Below, piece by piece: positions 47,825 to 56,564 of a DNA stretch of 64,000 bases. The translations under genes were made by a program, and so were the position numbers. Position 1 is the stretch's first letter; each line of letters begins with the position of its first letter. The notes under the pieces are model-generated. The model saw only the letters and a program-made list of their open reading frames with translations. It ran no database searches and was not told the origin of the DNA. Source of the DNA: Lewinella sp050633125 (GTDB taxonomy: Bacteria; Bacteroidota; Bacteroidia; Chitinophagales; Saprospiraceae); assembly GCF_050633125.1 (NCBI RefSeq), contig NZ_JBOEFX010000075.1, forward strand, positions 1 through 64,000, in the 5' to 3' direction.

Positions 47825-49093
47825 TCATTCAACCTCCATTCTATACCATTGGTACTGCTGGCGACCCAACCACGAAAGCTCCGATAGCCTTTTATATTGA
47901 TCTAGCGACTGGGCTGCAGGGTAATGATAGAGTGTCGCTTCAAAACCTCTTACCTCCCAGATACTATCTAAAGATGCTGCTTCTGGAAATTGCTCTACAA
48001 ACTCATCAGCAACTTTTGGTATGCGTACACGGGACTTCCCCGCAGGTACAAGCCCTTTCAGAGAACGTTCAATATCTGTTACGCCAATAGGGAAAGTCGG
48101 TTTTGAAAAATGCACATAACCAGATTTATTTAATTGAACATTAACAAAATCATAGTCTATTTCAATAGATGCTATCATATCAGGCTGAAGTGAGACCTCA
48201 GCAGGTAACTCTTCGTAATACGCCTGTTTTTTCCATGATTTCGAGTTTGAATATGGACCATAAAATTCCAACAGTACTCCTTCGGAATCTGTAGGCATCC
48301 ACGTACTTATTTTTTGTTCATTAAGGGTCTGTACTCCTAACTCTACCATTTTTTCTTCTGTAATATCTAGTACAACTTTAACCTCGGCAAACTTTACTTC
48401 TTCTCCAGAAAGTGAAACTTCTTGCTCTGTAAGCACTTGATCAAACTCACTAAAATTGATGGTTCTGTTTTGATTTTCCATCATATTTATACAAACCGCG
48501 ACCAACGCTGAAGATCCAGCAAGCCGCAACCCTACATAACGCCAAGGTTGATTTTCGTTGGTTCCAGACTCCGACAAATTGATATTTAACGTCTGCTCGC
48601 CAGGATCAGAAGACGAAGAAAAAGACATCGAAGGCAAAATGACAATTTCCTCAACAGAAGGAACCTCTGAAATAGTAAGTATAAATGACTCTGTTGCAAT
48701 AGTAGCGTTGTCTTCATTGGGCATTTCTATATCCAGATTTACGGCCTCCCCATAACTAACACCAAAGTAAGAGAACAAGGAAAAACGCTCGTAGGCAGGG
48801 CCTCCTGGGAAGACAAAATAACTCCTTTTCAATAGATTAACAGTATACTGCTCTTGACACCCACCTAGCCAATTTAAGAACAAAGGATAAGTACTCACAT
48901 CTTGTACATCGCGTAAGCCACCATATTCATTCGTCAAATAAGCAACTGTCTGAATCCCTAAATTGGGGCCAGTTATCACATCTATTGCCCGGTCCTCCTG
49001 ACCAGGGCATTCAAGAGCATTTTCCTTTTCACAGCTAAAAGCGGTTAGAAAAACAAGAAAGAACAGGTTGTAGAGCGAGTTGCGCGTATTCAT
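47825..49093 (-). CDS. Lipoprotein of unknown function, paralogue B
   Basis: 422 residues with a lipoprotein signal (LVFLTAFSCEKEN, lipobox Cys at about 21). Beta-rich body with no recognised domain. Features shared with the downstream gene: CEKE after the lipobox, a Cys after YPLFLNWLGG, a Trp/Lys pair (SWKKQAYYEELPAEVSLQP) matching WKRQYVAPL/WPTEVNVTP in the neighbour, and similar length. Same strand, 133 bp apart, likely co-transcribed. Possibly surface-exposed; function unknown. Confidence 0.75.
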   Translation of the reverse strand: MNTRNSLYNLFFLVFLTAFSCEKENALECPGQEDRAIDVITGPNLGIQTVAYLTNEYGGLRDVQDVSTYPLFLNWLGGCQEQYTVNLLKRSYFVFPGGPAYERFSLFSYFGVSYGEAVNLDIEMPNEDNATIATESFILTISEVPSVEEIVILPSMSFSSSSDPGEQTLNINLSESGTNENQPWRYVGLRLAGSSALVAVCINMMENQNRTINFSEFDQVLTEQEVSLSGEEVKFAEVKVVLDITEEKMVELGVQTLNEQKISTWMPTDSEGVLLEFYGPYSNSKSWKKQAYYEELPAEVSLQPDMIASIEIDYDFVNVQLNKSGYVHFSKPTFPIGVTDIERSLKGLVPAGKSRVRIPKVADEFVEQFPEAASLDSIWEVRGFEATLYHYPAAQSLDQYKRLSELSWLGRQQYQWYRMEVE

Positions 49094-49150
49094 ACTTAAA
49101 GTTTAAGCTTATCTAGCGCCAAGGTAAGGTATTAATAGCTTAGCTGATAA

Positions 49151-49189
49151 AAAAGGAAAAGGGACAACACCTTGTCGGTATTGCCCCTT
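49151..49189 (-). terminator. Rho-independent terminator after sucC
   Basis: On the minus strand AAGGGGCAA / TTGTCCCTT (one mismatch) with a 13-nt loop, followed by TTCCTTTTTT. It lies about 24 bp past the sucC stop. Confidence 0.7.
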
Positions 49190-49212
49190 GCTCAATGATC
49201 TTTACTTTAAAC

Positions 49213-50418
49213 TTACCCCATTACAGCTTTCACTGCATCGGCAGCATCCTGTAAAGCGATAGCCGAGCGAACATTAAGTCCACTCTTGTCGATAATTTCT
49301 TTAGCAATTTCAGCATTGGTACCCTGCAAACGAACGATGATCGGCACCTTGATGTCTCCGATGTTCTTGTAAGCATCAACGACGCCTTGCGCTACGCGAT
49401 CACAACGAACAATACCACCGAAGATATTGATCAGGATTGCTTTTACGCGATCATCACGTAAAATGATACGGAAGGCATTTTCTACGCGCTTGGCATCAGC
49501 AGTACCACCAACGTCAAGGAAGTTGGCAGGTTCGCCACCACTCAACTTGATGATATCCATCGTAGCCATCGCTAGTCCCGCACCGTTGACCATACAACCT
49601 ACATTGCCGTCCAGCTGTACATAGTTTAGGCCAAAAGCTTTGGCTTCTACTTCGGTAGGATCTTCTTCGTGTACATCACGGTACTCAGCCAAGTCCTTGT
49701 GGCGATACAAAGCGTTTTCGTCTAGGGTAAACTTACAGTCTACAGCAATCACTCGCTCATCACCAGGATTGTACATGCAAGGATTGATTTCGATCATGCT
49801 TGCATCAGATCCTACAAAGGCTTTGTACAGGTTGCTGATAAATTTCACCATGTTTTTGAAACCCTGTCCGCTCATGCCTAGGTTGAAAGCCACTTTACGG
49901 GCCTGAAAACCTTGCAGTCCCAGCTCGGGATCAATATATTCTTTCAACACCTTATCAGGCGTGTTCTCTGCAACTTCTTCGATGTCCATACCGCCTTCGG
50001 TACTATAGACAATAACGTTGCACTTACGGCCACGATCCATCAATATGGAAACATAGAATTCACGGCAGGCATCGAAATCAGGTGCATAAGCATCTTCTGC
50101 TACCAATACTTTGCGAACCAGCTTGCCTGGGCCATTCAAACCACCAGGAGTCTGTGGCGTTTTCAGCATCATGCCCAGAATATTACCGGCATGTTCTTTA
50201 ACACCTTCCAGGTTTTTAGCGAGTTTCACACCACCACCTTTCCCGCGACCACCAGCGTGGATTTGGGCTTTAATGATGGAGATATCACTACCCGTTTCTT
50301 CACGTAGCTCATGGAAAGCTTCTACTGCTTTTTCTACAGTTTCCGCTACTTTGCCGCGCTGAATAGGTACATTATATTTGGTTAGAATTTCTTTCCCTTG
50401 GTATTCGTGCAAATTCAT
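49213..50418 (-). CDS. sucC: Succinate-CoA ligase (ADP-forming), beta subunit
   Basis: 401 residues of usual length. It starts MNLHEYQGKEILTKYNVPIQ, the conserved beginning of SucC; ATP-grasp fold (about 2-240) with the glycine-rich IHAGGRGKGGGVKLAK (about 51-66), GMSGQGFKNM and EINPCMYNPGDERVIAVDCKFTLDENALYRH; ligase domain (about 245-395) with NGAGLAMATMDIIKLSGG, FLDVGGTA and FGGIVRCDRVAQGVV. It forms succinyl-CoA synthetase with SucD in the TCA cycle, in the cytoplasm. sucD is not adjacent. A good promoter lies at 50447-50477. Confidence 0.97.
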   Translation of the reverse strand: MNLHEYQGKEILTKYNVPIQRGKVAETVEKAVEAFHELREETGSDISIIKAQIHAGGRGKGGGVKLAKNLEGVKEHAGNILGMMLKTPQTPGGLNGPGKLVRKVLVAEDAYAPDFDACREFYVSILMDRGRKCNVIVYSTEGGMDIEEVAENTPDKVLKEYIDPELGLQGFQARKVAFNLGMSGQGFKNMVKFISNLYKAFVGSDASMIEINPCMYNPGDERVIAVDCKFTLDENALYRHKDLAEYRDVHEEDPTEVEAKAFGLNYVQLDGNVGCMVNGAGLAMATMDIIKLSGGEPANFLDVGGTADAKRVENAFRIILRDDRVKAILINIFGGIVRCDRVAQGVVDAYKNIGDIKVPIIVRLQGTNAEIAKEIIDKSGLNVRSAIALQDAADAVKAVMG

Positions 50419-50446
50419 ATTTGAGGCAGGTTGTTTTTTGACGTTG

Positions 50447-50477
50447 CAAAGGTAGACAAAATGCGCATACAGGCAAA
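50447..50477 (-). promoter_or_regulatory. Bacteroidota-type promoter of sucC
   Basis: On the minus strand TTTG (50474-50477), a 19-nt spacer and TACCTTTG (50447-50454) match the consensus exactly. It is 28 bp ahead of the start codon. Confidence 0.7.
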
Positions 50478-50862
50478 GAATAATAGTAGAGCCTCTTGGG
50501 AAATTTCATTTGGTAAAAAACAACCATACCATGATTAAAGGGTAAATAGTATTTAATCCCTCCTGTTTTTATGCTTCCCAAACGACCTGCGATGATCGTC
50601 GCTATTGTCCTCTGAGCTCCTCAGCGTTCAATGGATTATCGCATTTGATGCATACATTACTGAGTCGTCATAGGTAGAGATCAGAAAAAAATCACTAAAA
50701 ATTTATTCTTATCTCGACGAGTATCACAAATCAACCAAATTATCAATAAGTATGGGCTTGGAAGGGAAAAGAAACGACTACAAAAACAACAAAAAAGCCG
50801 CTTAATATTAGGTAGAGAGACGTTAAAAAAGCGTTAAGGCCATAAAAAAAAACACGCGATCC

Positions 50863-50894
50863 TTGGTTCTTTACATAAGATGCGCTTATATTTG
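50863..50894 (+). promoter_or_regulatory. Bacteroidota-type promoter of the sigma-factor gene
   Basis: TTG (50863-50865), a 21-nt spacer and TATATTTG (50887-50894). The implied leader is about 125 nt. Confidence 0.5.
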
Positions 50895-51026
50895 ACCCAG
50901 CTTCACTAAAGGAGCAGTTTCAATCTTTCACTTAATCTATCTTCTATAGCTCGTAACTTCTACACTTAACGTTTAGCAACAATGTAAAATTGTTGTAATC
51001 CCTTTTTAAAGCTAAATCGTTACGTC

Positions 51027-51608
51027 ATGCAAGTTACAGCATTAAACGACCAGCAACTCATTGCTTGTTACCTAGATGGAAATGAAAGAGCCTTCGAAGA
51101 ACTGCTCAATCGTCACCAACAAAAGATTTATACCTCGATCTATCTCTTCGTCAAAGAGCAATCTTTAGCTGAGGATATTTTTCAGGAGGTCTTTATAAAG
51201 ATCATTGATACGCTGCGCAAGGGTAAATACAACCACGAAGGCAAGTTCTTGCAGTGGGCCATGCGCATTGCATACAATATGTGTGTAGATCACTTCCGCC
51301 GCAATAAGCGTCGTCCGCAACTATCTCCAACGGAAACATTTGACATCTTTGATGTGCTCAAGTCCAACGACTTGAACGCTGAGCAGGATATCATCCGTAG
51401 CCAAACACACCAGAAGGTTCGCCACCTGGTAGATCAGCTGCCACCTGAGCAACGCGAAGTGGTTATCCTCCGTCATTATGCAGATATGAGCTTCAAAGAA
51501 ATTGCACAGCTCACCCGCGTTAGCATCAATACAGCCCTTGGGCGGATGCGCTACGCCTTGATCAATATCCGCAAGATGGTTGAGGAAAAGGACATTGTCC
51601 TACAATAG
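51027..51608 (+). CDS. RNA polymerase sigma factor, ECF/sigma-70 family
   Basis: 193 residues, two sigma domains. Region 2 (about 17-88): AFEELLNRHQQKIYTSIYLF, then SLAEDIFQEVFIKIIDTLRKG and WAMRIAYNMCVDHFRRNKRR. Region 4 (about 130-185): LPPEQREVVILRHYADMSFKEIAQLTRVSINTALGRMRYALINIRKM, with the HTH for the -35 element. It directs transcription of a regulon. No anti-sigma factor gene is adjacent, unlike most ECF factors, and the next gene is a TPR-like membrane protein after a strong terminator. Many Bacteroidota carry a stand-alone factor of this type; its stimulus is unknown. Confidence 0.93.
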   Translation: MQVTALNDQQLIACYLDGNERAFEELLNRHQQKIYTSIYLFVKEQSLAEDIFQEVFIKIIDTLRKGKYNHEGKFLQWAMRIAYNMCVDHFRRNKRRPQLSPTETFDIFDVLKSNDLNAEQDIIRSQTHQKVRHLVDQLPPEQREVVILRHYADMSFKEIAQLTRVSINTALGRMRYALINIRKMVEEKDIVLQ

Positions 51609-51653
51609 AAAACTGACGAAACGATATTAATACCCCAAATTACCATTTGAACC

Positions 51654-51693
51654 CGAGGCGAGTAGTTACCCAACTGCTCGCCTCGTTTTTTTT
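51654..51693 (+). terminator. Rho-independent terminator of the sigma-factor gene
   Basis: A 9-bp perfect stem CGAGGCGAG / CTCGCCTCG (51654-51662 / 51677-51685) followed by TTTTTTTT. It lies 45 bp after the stop codon. Confidence 0.9.
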
Positions 51694-51787
51694 TGTATTT
51701 GAAAAACTATACCTGACACGAATATGTTCAACTAAGCTAAACCTCACAGTTTTTTAGTTATTTTTGCGACAAATTAAATAGTACGCT

Positions 51788-52399
51788 ATGTTCATCATTC
51801 CTCCTTATATCCGCATTGCCCTTATTGTATTGGGTATTGTTGGTGGTATTGCCCTCTGGGCTGCCTTTGGTTTTTGGTACGGCTTCTTCTTCGTACTTAC
51901 GGGGGTTATCCTATTATTGGGCCTTATCTTTTTGGGTACTGTAGGGCCAGCAGCTCAGGCATTGCAAGATTCTGATTTTGACAAGGCCGAAAAAATGCTC
52001 AACCTTACACCTAATCCCAAGTGGCTCTATTCTACCAATAAAGCCTATTTCTATATGCTTAAGGGGTCTATCGCCATTGCTCGGAAAGATGTAAACGAGG
52101 GAGAGCGTTACCTCAAAATGGCGGAAGCTGTTGAAGTTCCTTCAGATAACGAGCGTGCCATGTTGCAAATTCAGCTGGCACAGATTGCCCTGAGCAAGCA
52201 ACGCTTCCAGGAAGCTAAAATACATTACAAGAAAGCGAAAGGACTGAAAATTTCCGAAGGCCCACTCAAGGATCAATTCCGTCAATTAGAACAGGCCATC
52301 AACCAGAGTGGCCAAATGAAAGCCGCTATGCGCCAAGGACGCGCGGGCCACGGCATGTCAGGCGGTAAAGGCAAGCGCAGAAGGCCAAAGATGAGATAA
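51788..52399 (+). CDS. Membrane-anchored TPR-like protein
   Basis: 203 residues. Two hydrophobic helices at the N-terminus (about 8-30 and 31-53, IALIVLGIVGGIALWAAFGF...) anchor a cytoplasmic helical part (about 60-165) with TPR-like units (KAYFYMLKGSIAIARKDVNEGERYLKMAEA, RAMLQIQLAQIALSKQRFQEAKIHYKKAKG). The basic, Gly/Arg-rich tail (KAAMRQGRAGHGMSGGKGKR and six more) could bind nucleic acid. Function unknown; TPRs suggest a scaffold. It has no linked partner. Confidence 0.75.
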   Translation: MFIIPPYIRIALIVLGIVGGIALWAAFGFWYGFFFVLTGVILLLGLIFLGTVGPAAQALQDSDFDKAEKMLNLTPNPKWLYSTNKAYFYMLKGSIAIARKDVNEGERYLKMAEAVEVPSDNERAMLQIQLAQIALSKQRFQEAKIHYKKAKGLKISEGPLKDQFRQLEQAINQSGQMKAAMRQGRAGHGMSGGKGKRRRPKMR

Positions 52400-52478
52400 A
52401 ACAAGGTCAAAAATCTGAAATCGGAAGTCGGAAGTCGGAACTAAAACCCATTTTTGAGGATTCAGCTAGCTTTTCCTA
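52400..52478. repeat. GGAAGTC heptad repeat remnant
   Basis: GAAATCGGAAGTCGGAAGTC followed by GGAAC near 52410-52437, in the 79-bp gap before the TRIC gene. The same heptads occur in the inverted-repeat element at 40943-41135. Confidence 0.5.
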
Positions 52479-53093
52479 ATGACGATCATTTTATTGCTCG
52501 ATTATATCGGCACCTGTGTTTTTGCCATCTCCGGAGCAATGGCAGGTATGCGCCATCGTTTCGATCCTTTTGGAGTGTTGATCTTAGCAGCAGTCACTGC
52601 TGTAGGTGGCGGTAGCCTTAGGGATGTCCTTATTGGCCGTACACCAGTAGGCTGGATGCAGGATATCAATTATGCTTACATTATTATCACCGGAGCACTT
52701 ATTGCGATCCTTTTCAGAAAATACCTGATCTACGTTCGCCGAACCATGTTCCTTTTTGATGCTATTGGCCTGGGTTTATTCACCATTATTGGCGTAGAAA
52801 TAGGTGTAGCAGCAGGCCTACATCCCGTCATTTGTGTCCTCTTAGGCACCCTGAGTGCATCCTTTGGTGGTGTCATTCGAGACATTCTTTCCAATGAGGT
52901 ACCGCTCATTTTCCACAAAGAGGTTTATGCATCACTAAGTATTCTTGGCGGCATGACCTATCTTCTTTTACAGGAAACTGCCTTACCTTCTAACTGGGCC
53001 TATATCCTAACCAGTACAATGGTCGTTGTGCTAAGGGTACTAGCAGTTCGTTACAACTGGATAATTCCAAAATTATACAAGGACAGTCAATAA
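52479..53093 (+). CDS. TRIC-type trimeric cation channel (YadS/UPF0126 family)
   Basis: 204 residues with seven likely helices formed by two homologous halves. Each half contains the family's Gly-rich kinked segment: VTAVGGGSLRDVLIGRTPVGWM (about 38-59) and GTLSASFGGVIRDILSNEVPLIF (about 123-145). The conserved GGG.RD / GG.IRD motifs line the pore. Prokaryotic TRIC homologues conduct K+ or Na+; YadS is also linked to glycine metabolism in some bacteria. It is an inner-membrane protein. The start MTIILLLDYIGTCVFAISGA is the usual one. Confidence 0.92.
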   Translation: MTIILLLDYIGTCVFAISGAMAGMRHRFDPFGVLILAAVTAVGGGSLRDVLIGRTPVGWMQDINYAYIIITGALIAILFRKYLIYVRRTMFLFDAIGLGLFTIIGVEIGVAAGLHPVICVLLGTLSASFGGVIRDILSNEVPLIFHKEVYASLSILGGMTYLLLQETALPSNWAYILTSTMVVVLRVLAVRYNWIIPKLYKDSQ

Positions 53094-53200
53094 TCCTGAA
53101 ACAAGCGCTTGTACAACTCAAAAGCCCCCTACAAGAAAATCAAACTTTTCTTAAGATTCTTTAAATAGCTGGCACCTCGCGCTCTTGTATTTTTTCCTAA

Positions 53201-53647
53201 TTATACTTTGCGCAAATCAGCTAGTTCGGAGTGTTCTTTCCAGAAATCCTGGTAAAGGCGGCGGCTGGCCATGAAAGGCATTTTTTTGCCAAAGTTACCT
53301 TTCTCTTTCAGCTCGACACGGGCAATAGTAAAGAAGAGAAAAGTGCTGTCAGTGATGCTTTCGATATTGTGCCAAGGGTAGCGAAAGGTCTTGAAATAAT
53401 TAGTGACGTAAAGAAAGTCGTTGTCGGCTTCGACGCGCTTGAGCGGAAAAAGGGTGAAGTAAAACAATGCCAGGCCACTGAGGTAGAACAATACGGCCCC
53501 TATACGGAAGCCTGTACCGGAAAAACCACTAGCCATTTCGGCACCGTAGGCAAAGACGGCAGCAAGGAATGCCCCGAAAAATACGAGCCAAAAAACGGGG
53601 ATAAAAAACTTGAAAAAGATGGTCGCGTTGGTGCTAATTCTTTGCAT
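53201..53647 (-). CDS. Small membrane protein of unknown function, co-directional with tatC
   Basis: 148 residues. Two hydrophobic helices (about 10-33 FFIPVFWLVFFGAFLAAVFA and 45-66 IGAVLFYLSGLALFYFTLFPL) are followed by a soluble beta-rich part (about 70-148; EADNDFLYVTNYFKTFRYPWHNIESI) that recalls bacterial PH-like domains. It sits 12 bp downstream of tatC, so it may share its transcript. Function is not known and may be unrelated to Tat export. Confidence 0.75.
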   Translation of the reverse strand: MQRISTNATIFFKFFIPVFWLVFFGAFLAAVFAYGAEMASGFSGTGFRIGAVLFYLSGLALFYFTLFPLKRVEADNDFLYVTNYFKTFRYPWHNIESITDSTFLFFTIARVELKEKGNFGKKMPFMASRRLYQDFWKEHSELADLRKV

Positions 53648-53659
53648 ATCTGGTGTTAA

Positions 53660-54526
53660 CTACTGGAGTTCTTGTTCATATTTTTTGGCCATACGTGTGG
53701 CTACTAAAATACTGATTTCATAAAGGATGTAAAGCGGAATACCGATAAGAAACTGCGTGATTACATCGGGTGGGGTAAGGATCGCTGACAGTAGCAGTAT
53801 TCCGATCACAGAATGACGGCGGTATTTGCGCATGCCTGCTGGGGTGACGATGCCCATTTTGGCCAGAAAATACACAACGATGGGCAGCTCGAAAATGAGA
53901 CCAGCCGGCAGTGTAAACATGACCATATAAAGTACAAAAGAGCTAAGCGTAGGGTTGTTGGCCACTGTATCAGAGGCTGTAAAGCCCATAAGAAAGTTGA
54001 CCGCAAAAGGAGCAACGATGAAGAAGCCAAACAGTACACCCATCAGGAAAAGTAGAGAACAAATGAAGACCACCCCTTTGGTTGCTGATCTCTCAGTGGG
54101 GTACAAACCAGGGGCAACAAACTTCCAAATTTCGTAAAAAACGAAAGGGAAGGAAATGACAAAACCGCCAATAAAGCACAGTTTGATAGTCGTAATGAAC
54201 TGTTCGGCAAAAGCAACGGCCTGGATTTTGAAATCAGGTAGCGTCATACAAAGGGCTTCTCCTGCACCAATTTTGTGAGAGAGGTCGCAAAACCATTTAT
54301 AGGAAGCAAAATCATTAGAGGCAGGGCCAAGAATAACTTTGTTGAAGTACCAATCGTGGAAAATAAAAAGCACAATGCCACCCGCAAAAATGGCTATTAA
54401 AGACCGAATGATGTGCCAACGTAGCTCTTCAAGATGATCCATAAAAGACATCTCCTTGTCTTCTCGTGGTTGAAGCTCACCGTCGTGCCATTCGTATTCT
54501 TCAATGTCTACCTGGTCCAGGGCCAT
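53660..54526 (-). CDS. tatC: Sec-independent protein translocase subunit TatC
   Basis: 288 residues with six membrane helices. It holds the conserved N-terminal element SFMDHLEELRWHIIRSL (about 27-43), which includes the Glu and Arg that recognise the twin-arginine signal, and FPFVFYEIWKFVAPGLYPTER (about 125-145). Residues 1-25 are an acidic extension. The extended periplasmic loop between helices 1 and 2 (about 65-100, YFNKVILGPASNDFASYKWF) is larger than in E. coli, as in other Bacteroidota. It forms the receptor of the Tat pathway for folded proteins; tatA is not adjacent. Confidence 0.95.
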   Translation of the reverse strand: MALDQVDIEEYEWHDGELQPREDKEMSFMDHLEELRWHIIRSLIAIFAGGIVLFIFHDWYFNKVILGPASNDFASYKWFCDLSHKIGAGEALCMTLPDFKIQAVAFAEQFITTIKLCFIGGFVISFPFVFYEIWKFVAPGLYPTERSATKGVVFICSLLFLMGVLFGFFIVAPFAVNFLMGFTASDTVANNPTLSSFVLYMVMFTLPAGLIFELPIVVYFLAKMGIVTPAGMRKYRRHSVIGILLLSAILTPPDVITQFLIGIPLYILYEISILVATRMAKKYEQELQ

Positions 54527-54746
54527 ACGTTGGTTGTTGAATAGTTATTTACCGGCTGCAAAATTAACAAAATCGCTTTACTTAATGGGACTATCCCTCT
54601 AATTAGGACGGAAATATATTTGTAATTAGGTACTCACTACCCGCTCATCCCGCTACGCGGTACTCGCAGTGGTGCTCTTTCAATGAATTGGGGCGTAGGG
54701 GTAGTGTTCACGGCGGAAGAACACAACCATGAGTGGGCAAACACTC
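54527..54746. other. Intergenic region between tatC and the TetR gene
   Basis: 220 bp with an inverted repeat CACTACCC / GGGGTAGTG (about 54628-54699) and a small hairpin CCGCtacGCGG. No ORF. Perhaps the tetR-side terminator. Confidence 0.35.
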
Positions 54747-55325
54747 TTACTTCTCTATCCCTGCAAGAACAATCAGTGTAATCTGATCACCGACATCCTG
54801 AATGGAGGTCGTTTTTCCAGCTTGGTACCAATCATAGACCCAGCGCAGGGAAGATAGAATGGTATACATGCTAATGGTTGGGTCTATTTCCTTGAAAGTA
54901 CCTTCGGTGATACCTTGTTGGATGATGGCCAGGAAACGGTTTTCGTAACGCTTACGTAATTTGATGAACTGCCCAAGATCGGGTTCCTCTAGGTGACGCC
55001 ACTCATCGTTGAAGGCGGTAATAGAGGTGGCGTCGCTGGTGGCTACATTGAGATGCAGGAAGATTAACTGGCGAATTTGTTCACGTGGTGGTTGCCCCGT
55101 TTGCTCTATTTGTTCAATGCCAGCCAGGAAGCGATGGGCATTTTGAAAACAAATATCTTTTAGAATTTCTTGCTTACTATTGATGTGACTATAAAGGCTG
55201 GAAGCTTGTAAATGGACAGCCTTCGCCAGGTCGCGCATTGATGTAGCGGAGTAGCCTCTATCGCGAAACAGCTTAGCTGCTGCTTCCATGATACGTTGTT
55301 TCTTTGATGTCTCAATGGTCGCCAT
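54747..55325 (-). CDS. TetR/AcrR family transcriptional regulator
   Basis: 192 residues. N-terminal HTH (about 8-55): RIMEAAAKLFRDRGYSATSMRDLAKAVHLQASSLYSHINSKQEIL. The helical C-terminal ligand domain (about 70-190) is of ordinary length. Regulators of this type next to phenylacetate genes (PaaR-like) bind acyl-CoA ligands and repress them. The gene follows the PaaE-like gene by 45 bp on the same strand, and a 26-bp palindrome of TetR type lies ahead of that gene. I infer autoregulation of the two-gene operon. Confidence 0.9.
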   Translation of the reverse strand: MATIETSKKQRIMEAAAKLFRDRGYSATSMRDLAKAVHLQASSLYSHINSKQEILKDICFQNAHRFLAGIEQIEQTGQPPREQIRQLIFLHLNVATSDATSITAFNDEWRHLEEPDLGQFIKLRKRYENRFLAIIQQGITEGTFKEIDPTISMYTILSSLRWVYDWYQAGKTTSIQDVGDQITLIVLAGIEK

Positions 55326-55370
55326 AGGATCGAAGAAGTGAAGATTAAGTAGGAAAGGTAAGGAATTTTA

Positions 55371-56438
55371 TCAGGCGTCAAAATTAACAACGACTTTATC
55401 AGTGGTAGGGTGTGACTGACAAGTGAGAATAAACCCAGCGGCGACTTCGTCGGGTTCAAGGGCGTAGTTGACATCCATCTCCACTTTTCCTTCTTCTACT
55501 TTGGCTCGGCAGGTACAACACACACCGCCTTTGCAGGCAAAAGGCAGGTCGGCACCATTGCGGAGTGCTGCATCCAGGACACTCTCATTCTGATCATTCA
55601 TAACAAAAGTAAAGGCGTTGCCATCCAGCTGAATACTTACTTCGGCAGCGTATTCACCGCTGACAGCAGTTCGTTCTTTTTTCTTACGCTTGCCAGTGTT
55701 GGTGCCAAATAACTCCAAGTGGATGTTTTCTCGGGCGACGCCTTGCTCACGCAATTCATCTCGAACACCAAGCGTCATTTCTTCAGGGCCACACAAGAAA
55801 AATTCGTCGACATCACCAACAGGAATGAGCTTCTCAGTGAAAGTACGGCAACGATCACGATCAATACGTCCACTGAAGAGGTCGCTGCCCGTATGTTCTT
55901 TACTTAGTAAATAATAAACGCTAAGGCGCTGGAGGTATATGTTTTTGAGTGCTTCGATGGCTTCGCGGAAAATGATGGTCTCCGTGCGTTGGTTGCCATA
56001 AAAAAGGGTAAAGCGACTATTGGGTTCCGTTTCCAGGATGGTTTTCATGATAGAGAAAACCGGGGTAATGCCACTACCGGCGGCAAAGGCAGCGTAGTGT
56101 TTGGTTTGCTCAGAGTGCAGAGGCGTAAAAAAGCGACCTTCGGGAGGCATTACCTCTAAAACATCTCCAACTTGTAGTTGCTGGTTAGCAAAAGTGGAAA
56201 AGCGACCACCAGGGACTTCCTTAATCGCTACTCGTAACTCGTTGTCTAAAGGACTTACACAAATAGAGTAAGAGCGGCGTACTTCTTCTCCCTCCAATTG
56301 CGTGCGGAGCGTGATGTACTGCCCTTGCTTAAAAGCAAAGGTGTCGGCTAAAGACTCAGGAACAGTAAATGCTACAGAAACACAATCAACGGTTTCGCGG
56401 CGAATGTCTTTGACGGTAAGCGGGTAAAATCTAGTCAT
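55371..56438 (-). CDS. PaaE-like ferredoxin-NADP reductase with C-terminal 2Fe-2S domain
   Basis: 355 residues. FAD domain (about 1-105) with RSYSIC (55-60, the RxYS FAD motif) and GGRFSTF; NAD(P) domain (about 110-240) with GSGITP (121-126) and CGPEEM (216-221); plant-type 2Fe-2S domain (about 265-355) with Cys302, Cys307, Cys310 (CKGGVCCTC) and Cys340, spacing CX4CX2CX29C. This layout and length match PaaE, the reductase of the phenylacetyl-CoA epoxidase complex. No paaABCD genes are linked here, so it may serve another oxygenase or the complex encoded elsewhere. It is followed by a TetR gene; the operator at 56565-56590 is 127 bp upstream. Confidence 0.9.
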   Translation of the reverse strand: MTRFYPLTVKDIRRETVDCVSVAFTVPESLADTFAFKQGQYITLRTQLEGEEVRRSYSICVSPLDNELRVAIKEVPGGRFSTFANQQLQVGDVLEVMPPEGRFFTPLHSEQTKHYAAFAAGSGITPVFSIMKTILETEPNSRFTLFYGNQRTETIIFREAIEALKNIYLQRLSVYYLLSKEHTGSDLFSGRIDRDRCRTFTEKLIPVGDVDEFFLCGPEEMTLGVRDELREQGVARENIHLELFGTNTGKRKKKERTAVSGEYAAEVSIQLDGNAFTFVMNDQNESVLDAALRNGADLPFACKGGVCCTCRAKVEEGKVEMDVNYALEPDEVAAGFILTCQSHPTTDKVVVNFDA

Positions 56439-56564
56439 ACAATTGTATTACGCAAAAAAACAAATGGAGTGTGCTTTGAAGTTTTCCAAACAATTGGCAC
56501 CCTTGCAATGAACCGCCTAGGCATCTATTTGAAAAACGGACGCTCAATTTATTTTCATGTTGTC

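Larger units (their letters stand above)
50419..51026. other. Intergenic region with promoters and a decayed CxxC peptide on the minus strand
   Basis: 608 bp. It contains the sucC and sigma-factor promoters. On the minus strand near 50601-50660 a stretch reads VCIKCDNPLNAEELRGQ followed by a stop, with no in-frame start codon, while other frames continue SSEDNSDDHRRSFGKHKNRR nearby. It resembles a small zinc-ribbon gene broken by frameshifts, but chance cannot be excluded. Confidence 0.3.

Noticed and set aside
53231..53659. 142-codon plus-strand ORF opposite the small membrane protein
   Set aside because: Low-complexity charged sequence; the opposite frame has two clear membrane helices and lies in order with tatC.
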